From the NCBI GenBank assembly GCA_031272515.1, contig JAISTR010000038.1:1-64000 (forward strand): a stretch of DNA of 64,000 bases, read 5' to 3'. Both the position numbers and the translations under genes were made by a program. The notes under the pieces were generated by a model, which worked only from the letters and a program-made list of their open reading frames with translations, had not been told where the DNA came from and made no database searches. The DNA is from Erysipelotrichaceae bacterium (GTDB lineage Bacteria; Bacillota_I; Bacilli_A; Erysipelotrichales; Erysipelotrichaceae). Below, piece by piece: positions 58,787 through 64,000 of the stretch (position 1 is its first letter; each line of letters starts with the position of its first letter).

Positions 58787-59692
58787 ATGAAAAAATTCTT
58801 TAAAGCGATTGCGGACTTCTTCCGCCCGCAAAGTCCTTCCCGCAAGGCCTTCTTTGAGAGGGTAGTTACAGCCATCAAACGCAATGCGCAATTGCGCATC
58901 GGTTTGATCCTGCTGGCGGTTTTGCTGTTTGTCGCCTTTGGCGCCGGGCTCTTGACCAGCCGCAGTCCCTATTATATGTATGACGATTTGAAACAGGCGC
59001 CCAATTCCACCTATCTTTTGGGAACGGACGGCCTGGGCCGTGATGTTTACACGATGATTGTCTACGGGACCCGGGTTTCACTGATGATCGGCATCGTCGC
59101 CGCCTCCATCTCCGGAATCATCGGGACCATGGTGGGCGCCATTGCCGGCTATTTCGGCGGCAAGGTCGACCGCTTTGTGGTGGAATTCATCAACATCTTT
59201 GTCATGACCCCATCCTTCTTTTTGATTCTGATTATCATCGCCCTGTTTGGTTCCTCCATCACCAACGTCATGCTGGTGCTGGGGCTGACCTCCTGGACCG
59301 GCAATGCCCGGCTGATGCGGGCGCAGGCAATCTCCATCAAAGAGCGGGTCTTCATCAAGAGTGCCAAGGTTATCGGGGAGGGCAACTGGAAGATCATGTT
59401 CAAGCATGTGATTCCCAACGGTATCTTCCCGGTCATCGCCAACACGACGATGAACGTATCGGGAGCCATCCTTTCGGAAGCCTCCCTGTCCTTTCTGGGA
59501 CTGGGCGACCCGAATGTGGTTTCCTGGGGCCAAATGATTTCACACGGAAAGACCTACATGAGTCCGGCACCCTGGATTTCCATCAGCGCCGGTATTGCCA
59601 TCGTCTTTACCGTTTTGACTTTCTTCTTGCTGGGGGAAGGGCTCAAGAATGTGCTGAGTCCGAAACTGCAGAATGTGCAGGGAGGTGAATAG
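58787..59692 (+). CDS. Oligopeptide/dipeptide ABC transporter permease (DppC/OppC type)
   Basis: A 301-residue permease with six helices. The motifs LLTSRSPYYMYDDLKQAPNSTYLLGTDGLGRDVYTMIVYGTRVSL and YLGLTS... region (VLGLTSWTGNARLMRAQ), the EAA-type loop and SEASLSFLGLGDPNVVSWGQM are characteristic of DppC. It pairs with the DppB-type subunit. AAAGGAGG precedes the ATG. A two-base gap leads to the first ATPase gene. Confidence 0.92.
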   Translation: MKKFFKAIADFFRPQSPSRKAFFERVVTAIKRNAQLRIGLILLAVLLFVAFGAGLLTSRSPYYMYDDLKQAPNSTYLLGTDGLGRDVYTMIVYGTRVSLMIGIVAASISGIIGTMVGAIAGYFGGKVDRFVVEFINIFVMTPSFFLILIIIALFGSSITNVMLVLGLTSWTGNARLMRAQAISIKERVFIKSAKVIGEGNWKIMFKHVIPNGIFPVIANTTMNVSGAILSEASLSFLGLGDPNVVSWGQMISHGKTYMSPAPWISISAGIAIVFTVLTFFLLGEGLKNVLSPKLQNVQGGE

Positions 59693-59694
59693 CG

Positions 59695-60474
59695 ATGGGA
59701 ATCCTTGATATCCGCAACGTGAATATCCGTTACACCACCCAGGATGGGGATGTGTTTGCGGTGAAAAACGCGAACTTCACAATTGAAGAGCAGGACGCTG
59801 TCGGCATCGTCGGCGAGTCCGGGTCCGGCAAGACCACCCTGGCTATGGCCATCCTGCAGCTTTTGCCGGGCAACGCCATCATCGATGGGGAAATCATCTA
59901 TGACGGCAAAAACCTTTTGGCCTTAAGCGAAAACGAACTGAACAAAATCCGCTGGGATGACATCTCGGTGGTATTCCAGAAGTCGATGAGTGCGCTCTCG
60001 CCAGTGCATAAGATCGGCGCCCAGATGGAAGACGTCTACCGCACCCATGATTCGAGTATTTCCAGAGCCAAGCTCAAGGAACATGTCAATGGCCTTTTGG
60101 AGACAGTCGGTCTTCCCGAGCGGGTCTACAACATGTATGCCCATGAACTCTCGGGCGGCATGATGCAGCGGGTCTCCATCGCCTTAAGTCTTTTGAACAA
60201 CCCCAAAATCGTCATCTTCGACGAAGCGACCACGGCTTTGGATGTGGTCGTGCAGGAGAAGATCCTCAATGAAATCCTGGATTTGCAGGAGAAATTCCGT
60301 TTGACCCGCATCATGATCACCCACGACATCTCGGTGGTGGCCTCGACCTGCAACAAGGTCATCGTCATGTATGACGGGGAGATCCTGGAAGCCGGGGATG
60401 TGGATGACGTATTGCTGAAACCGAAGGCTGAGTATACGAAGAAGCTGTTGAATTCGTATCTCAACATCGTGTAG
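59695..60474 (+). CDS. Oligopeptide/dipeptide ABC transporter ATP-binding protein (DppD type)
   Basis: A 259-residue ATPase, shorter than the usual 320 or more because the C-terminal iron-sulfur or dimerisation extension is reduced. Walker A GESGSGKTT, VFQKSMSALSPVHKIGAQ, the signature ELSGGMMQRVSIALSL, Walker B IVIFDEATTALDV and MITHDISVV are present. GGAGGTG precedes the ATG. It works as a heterodimer with the next ATPase. Confidence 0.92.
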   Translation: MGILDIRNVNIRYTTQDGDVFAVKNANFTIEEQDAVGIVGESGSGKTTLAMAILQLLPGNAIIDGEIIYDGKNLLALSENELNKIRWDDISVVFQKSMSALSPVHKIGAQMEDVYRTHDSSISRAKLKEHVNGLLETVGLPERVYNMYAHELSGGMMQRVSIALSLLNNPKIVIFDEATTALDVVVQEKILNEILDLQEKFRLTRIMITHDISVVASTCNKVIVMYDGEILEAGDVDDVLLKPKAEYTKKLLNSYLNIV

Positions 60475-60483
60475 GAGGGACTT

Positions 60484-61332
60484 ATGAGCACAAATCTGAT
60501 TGAAGTAAGAAATTTGAAAAAATACTACACGATCAAGAAACCGACCAAAGTCGATGGCAAGATAGTGCGCAAGCATGTTGTCAAAGCGGTTGATGATATT
60601 TCCTTTTCCATGCAGGAAGGGGAAACCGTCGGTGTGATCGGTGAATCCGGCTGCGGGAAAACCACGCTGGGCCGGGTACTGGTCGCCTTGGAGCGGGAAA
60701 CCGCCGGGGAAGTGCGCTACAATGGCAAGTCCTCTGCGGAACTGTTGAAACAGGACCGTCTGGGCTTTCACAGAATGTGCCAGATGGTGTTCCAGAACCC
60801 CTTTGAAACCTTCGATGCCAGGGAGCGCATTGCCAAAATTCTGATGGACCCCTTGAAACTGCATAAGATCGGGGCCAATGAGGAAGAGCGGATGGCGATG
60901 TGCATCAAAGCCCTGGAAGAGGGCGGATTGACACCGGCGGAGCACTACCTGCACCGCTATCCACACGAACTCTCGGGCGGACAGCTGCAGCGGGTATCGA
61001 TCATCCGGGCGATGTTATTGAAACCGAAGTTTCTGGTCGCGGATGAACCGGTATCGATGCTGGATGTATCCATACGCGGTGAGATTATCAAGATGCTGCA
61101 GGAGATGACGGAGAAGGAGAAGACGACGCTGATCTTCATCAGCCATGACATCGCCACCACCCGCTATATCTCCGACCGCATCATCGTGATGTACTATGGA
61201 AAGATCGTTGAGGAAGGCAAGACCAAGGAAGTCCTGACCCATCCCCAGCATGACTATACCAAGCTGTTGATTTCGGCGGTCGCTTCGGTTGACCCCCGCA
61301 AAGCGAAACGGAGGCTGAAAAAGAGTGTTTGA
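60484..61332 (+). CDS. Oligopeptide/dipeptide ABC transporter ATP-binding protein (DppF type)
   Basis: A 282-residue ATPase with Walker A GESGCGKTT, MVFQNPFETFDARERIAKIL, signature ELSGGQLQRVSIIRAM, Walker B FLVADEPVSMLDVSI and FISHDIATTRY. The tail YTKLLISAVASVDPRKAKRR is typical, with only a short end. It pairs with the DppD-type ATPase. GGAGG precedes the ATG; the last eight bases overlap the following peptidase gene, so that enzyme is co-translated with the importer. Confidence 0.93.
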   Translation: MSTNLIEVRNLKKYYTIKKPTKVDGKIVRKHVVKAVDDISFSMQEGETVGVIGESGCGKTTLGRVLVALERETAGEVRYNGKSSAELLKQDRLGFHRMCQMVFQNPFETFDARERIAKILMDPLKLHKIGANEEERMAMCIKALEEGGLTPAEHYLHRYPHELSGGQLQRVSIIRAMLLKPKFLVADEPVSMLDVSIRGEIIKMLQEMTEKEKTTLIFISHDIATTRYISDRIIVMYYGKIVEEGKTKEVLTHPQHDYTKLLISAVASVDPRKAKRRLKKSV

Positions 61333-62683
61333 TTACACGAAAATCATTGACGCCGTTCCTGACTACAAGGTGTTTCTCACGGTTGATGAGATGGATGCCA
61401 GCTCGCGCAAGCTCGCAGCGGATTATCCGGATCTGTGCAGTGTGTCGGTAGCCGGGCATTCCCGGGCCGGACATGAGATCCTGCTGTTGAAAATCGGGTC
61501 GGGGGCCAAGAATGCCTTCCTGTTTGGCTGTCCCCATCCCAATGAACCGATCGGGGCAATGACGGTGGAGTATTTCTCGAAAGCCCTGTGTGAGAATCCG
61601 GATTTCCTGAAGGAAACCGGTTATACCTGGTACATCATCAAGAGCATTGATGTCGATGGTACCAAACTGAATGAAAACTGGTTCAAGGGACCCTTTACCC
61701 TGACCAACTATGCGAAAAACTACTTCCGTCCGGCGGGGTATCAGCAGGCGGAGTGGACCTTCCCGATTGATTACAAGAAGTATTCCTTCCACGCATCAAT
61801 CCCGGAAACAGAAGTGCTGATGAAGTGCATTGAAGAGATCAAACCGGCCTTCATGTACTCACTGCACAACGCCGGCTTCGGCGGTACCTACTGGTATCTG
61901 TCCAAAGCCTTCCCGGACGCCTGGCCGCTACTGTACAAAGCCAGCGAGAAACAAAGTGTGCCTCTGCACTTGGGAGAGCCGGAAATCAACTACATCACTC
62001 CCTTCAGCAAGGCGATTTATCCGATGATTACCCTGCGTCAGCAGTATGACTACCAGGAGCAGTTCGGGGATATTAAAACCATGCGGGGAGGGGATTCCTC
62101 CTGCGGCTATGCAGAGACCCTGGGCCTGGACACGGTTACCCTGGTAACCGAGATGCCCTACTTCACGGAACCGCGCATCCAAAGCGATAAGGTGATGCCT
62201 TATACACGCCGGGAAGTAGCTCTGAAAGCCCTGGATGAAAGAAAGAAGGAGAGAGATCAGGTGTCGGAACTCTACGCTAGTATCAAAGAGTTCGTCACCT
62301 CGGATAACCCCTTCGCCAAGTTCATCTGGATGATGGTTGAACATGGTGATACCCACTACGAGACGCAAAAGAAGTTCATTGAAAGTTCCAATGATTACAG
62401 TCAGCCCTGCAAGGAATCGGAGGCCTTCGACAACATCGAGGCTCCCAAGTCGTCACGCCTATTTACCTGGGGCATGCTGGTGCGCTGCTGTACGTATGAA
62501 CTGGATAAAAATCCTGACGAAACGGCAGCTCTGGCCTTGAAAAAAGTCCAAAGCGCTGCCAGCGAAAACTTTGATTCCCGCGCCAAAATCGCGGAAGCGG
62601 ACTTGAACTACGATGTGATCTCGATTCAAAGACTGGTACGGGTGCAGCTGGAAAGCGGCCTCATCATCGCCGGTCGAATCTGA
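61325..62683 (+). CDS. M14-family zinc peptidase in the peptide-uptake operon
   Basis: A 452-residue protein with a metallocarboxypeptidase domain. Zinc ligands are His and Glu in FGCPHPNEPIG; a further His is in YSLHNAGFGG, and the catalytic Glu is probably in LVTEMPYF. The remainder is helical. It differs from the other M14 protein at 15870, which carries HVHAGE, so it is a separate subfamily. No signal peptide is present, so it acts on imported peptides. The start overlaps the DppF-type gene by eight bases, with no separate promoter seen. Confidence 0.85.
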   Translation: MFDYTKIIDAVPDYKVFLTVDEMDASSRKLAADYPDLCSVSVAGHSRAGHEILLLKIGSGAKNAFLFGCPHPNEPIGAMTVEYFSKALCENPDFLKETGYTWYIIKSIDVDGTKLNENWFKGPFTLTNYAKNYFRPAGYQQAEWTFPIDYKKYSFHASIPETEVLMKCIEEIKPAFMYSLHNAGFGGTYWYLSKAFPDAWPLLYKASEKQSVPLHLGEPEINYITPFSKAIYPMITLRQQYDYQEQFGDIKTMRGGDSSCGYAETLGLDTVTLVTEMPYFTEPRIQSDKVMPYTRREVALKALDERKKERDQVSELYASIKEFVTSDNPFAKFIWMMVEHGDTHYETQKKFIESSNDYSQPCKESEAFDNIEAPKSSRLFTWGMLVRCCTYELDKNPDETAALALKKVQSAASENFDSRAKIAEADLNYDVISIQRLVRVQLESGLIIAGRI

Positions 62684-62752
62684 GGCATATTTGGGGGAAT
62701 TGTTTCAAGATCTACAGATCGTTCTCCCTTTTGCCAGACAAAAGGAGCGAAC

Positions 62753-64000
62753 ATGAAAAAACTATTTACAACCTTGCTTTTATTGGTTATGATGATAACC
62801 ACACTGGGTGGTTGCACACCCAGCGGGTCTTCCGCGGCGGCGGTGGAACAGGATTTCACCTTCGTCGTCCGTGCTTCGCTGTCCCCGTCTTCCTTCCATC
62901 CGGATCTCAAGACGGATGACGGTGCCTGGCCGATGAACCAGAACATCTTCTCGCGTCTGGTCAAGCTGGGACCCCGGGACAATGTCGTCCCGGACCTTGC
63001 CACTTCCTGGGAATTCTCGGATGATGGCATGACCCTTACCTTCCACCTCCATGAAGGGGTGAAATGGCACGATGGCGTGGACTTTACCAGCGCCGATGTG
63101 AAGTGGACCTACGACACGCTGATTGCGGAATCCTGGCAGATGTCCAGCAATCTCGCCACCGTGGACTCGATTGAGTGCCCCGATGACAACACCGTGGTGT
63201 TCCACATGAAAAACCCGGACGTTTCGATCGTTGCGAAACTCTCCTGGTACGCCGTATTTATTCTGCCGAAGCATTTGTATGAAGGAACCGATCAGGCGAG
63301 CAATCCCTACAACGAAACGCCGATTGGAACCGGACCGTTCAAATTTGTCAGCTGGGAAAAGGATGTGGCTGTGACCCTGGAACGCAATGATGACTACTTT
63401 GGGGACAAGCCCTACATCAAGACCCTGATCTTCTCGATGATTCCCGATGAGGAGACTGCCTATCAGGCCTTCATCAACGGGGAAATCGATTACATGGCGA
63501 CCATGCCGGTATCCAAACTGGATGCCCTGGACGGGGTCGAAGGCTACAGCTTTGAATCGGTTCTCAGTATCAACCGCACCTATGTGACCTTCAACATGGA
63601 CGACGAACTGGCCGGCAACCTGGCCGTCCGTCAGGCCATCGCCTATGCGATTGACCAGGAGGCGATTGCCCTGCGCTGTGCCGGGGCAGGCAAGAAGGCG
63701 GAGACGCTGATCTCCCCGGTTCTGGTGGACTATGTGGACTATACCTACACACTGCCGGAAACCGACATTGCCAAAGCCCAGCAGATTCTCGAAGACGCGG
63801 GCTTTACGAAGGATGCGGACGGGTACTACATTACCCTGCAGCTGGATTTCTTTGTTTCCTCCAACTGGGTGGAAGTAGCGGCAACGCTGCAAGCCAACCT
63901 GGACAAGGCTGGAATCAAGATTATCCTCAACCAGATGGAATACTCGGCCTGGGGCCAAAAGGTCCGTGAAGACCGCAACTTCCAAATGGCGATGCTGGCG
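62753..64000 (+). CDS. Peptide ABC transporter substrate-binding lipoprotein (partial, runs off the window)
   Basis: The frame is open from ATG 62753 to the window end (416 codons so far; the family is about 500-550). A lipoprotein signal peptide (MKKLFTTLLLLVMMITTLGGC) is followed by family-5 solute-binding features: IFSRLVKLGPRDNVVPDLATSWEFSDDG, FHLHEGVKWHDGVDFTSADV, NETPIGTGPFKFVSWEK, and RQAIAYAIDQEAIA. It should capture oligopeptides for the four transporter subunits encoded upstream. AAAGGAG precedes the start. Confidence 0.9.
   Translation, partial: MKKLFTTLLLLVMMITTLGGCTPSGSSAAAVEQDFTFVVRASLSPSSFHPDLKTDDGAWPMNQNIFSRLVKLGPRDNVVPDLATSWEFSDDGMTLTFHLHEGVKWHDGVDFTSADVKWTYDTLIAESWQMSSNLATVDSIECPDDNTVVFHMKNPDVSIVAKLSWYAVFILPKHLYEGTDQASNPYNETPIGTGPFKFVSWEKDVAVTLERNDDYFGDKPYIKTLIFSMIPDEETAYQAFINGEIDYMATMPVSKLDALDGVEGYSFESVLSINRTYVTFNMDDELAGNLAVRQAIAYAIDQEAIALRCAGAGKKAETLISPVLVDYVDYTYTLPETDIAKAQQILEDAGFTKDADGYYITLQLDFFVSSNWVEVAATLQANLDKAGIKIILNQMEYSAWGQKVREDRNFQMAMLA

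Overview
The window looks like a chromosomal segment of an anaerobic, low-to-mid GC Firmicute, possibly of the Erysipelotrichia or Lachnospiraceae type; the exact taxon is inference. The reasons are the gene orders tilS-hpt-ftsH and rsmG-noc-parA-parB (both common near Firmicute replication origins), strong AGGAGG ribosome binding sites, many extended -10 promoters of the form TGnTATAAT, a LicT-type antiterminator, ECF transporters and a VTC-DUF4956-CotH gene trio. I see no rRNA or tRNA genes, no CRISPR array and no canonical parS site.

Layout. Bases 1-2.9 kb are a scarred accessory region: the right end of an IS200/IS605-type element sits inside an ATPase gene, followed by a duplicated 3' fragment of an ankyrin gene, two possible microproteins, a cre-like site, a structured leader and an unknown membrane-anchored protein. 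2.9-11.1 kb is mostly housekeeping: an aminotransferase, an AbiEi-like protein, a TagO/WecA-type glycosyl-1-phosphate transferase, tilS, hpt and ftsH, then three small genes. 11.2-15.8 kb (minus strand) is a LicT-controlled PTS operon with two non-PTS genes, one of them a double SnoaL/PhzA-B-like protein. 15.9-19.1 kb holds an M14 carboxypeptidase and murQ coupled to a Ser/Gly/Leu repeat protein. 19.3-22.5 kb is rsmG-noc-parA-parB. 22.5-26.5 kb has a DUF3795 protein, a broken fic gene, a VOC protein and nadE.

26.7-31.9 kb encodes a phosphonate-type ABC importer (phnD, phnC, two phnE) ending in a 5'-nucleotidase-like phosphoesterase, with no C-P lyase genes. 32.1-35.9 kb is an mglBAC-type galactoside importer. 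A frameshifted AAA ATPase follows, preceded by an 18-bp perfect inverted repeat. 37.7-41.8 kb has a DUF885 lipoprotein, an ABC-2 transporter pair and a flavoprotein. 41.9-47.8 kb is a two-component system, a candidate small RNA and a VTC-DUF4956-CotH operon. All three of these promoters carry the same direct repeat at 11-bp spacing, so they probably form one regulon.

47.9-54.8 kb contains a Phd-like antitoxin, a PfkB kinase and, convergent to it, a minus-strand operon of an ECF transporter (S, T, two ATPases), a second PfkB-like kinase with an altered active-site motif, a BtpA/SgcQ protein and an M24 peptidase-fold protein; together they look like an uptake and catabolic route for an unidentified small metabolite. 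54.9-64 kb has a 3-hydroxyisobutyrate-dehydrogenase-family enzyme and a peptide-scavenging operon: S9 peptidase, four oligopeptide ABC transporter subunits, an M14 peptidase and a binding lipoprotein cut by the window end.

The strongest candidates for something undescribed are the two-component regulon with its putative small RNA, the ECF-kinase-BtpA-M24 cluster, and the murQ-coupled repeat protein.
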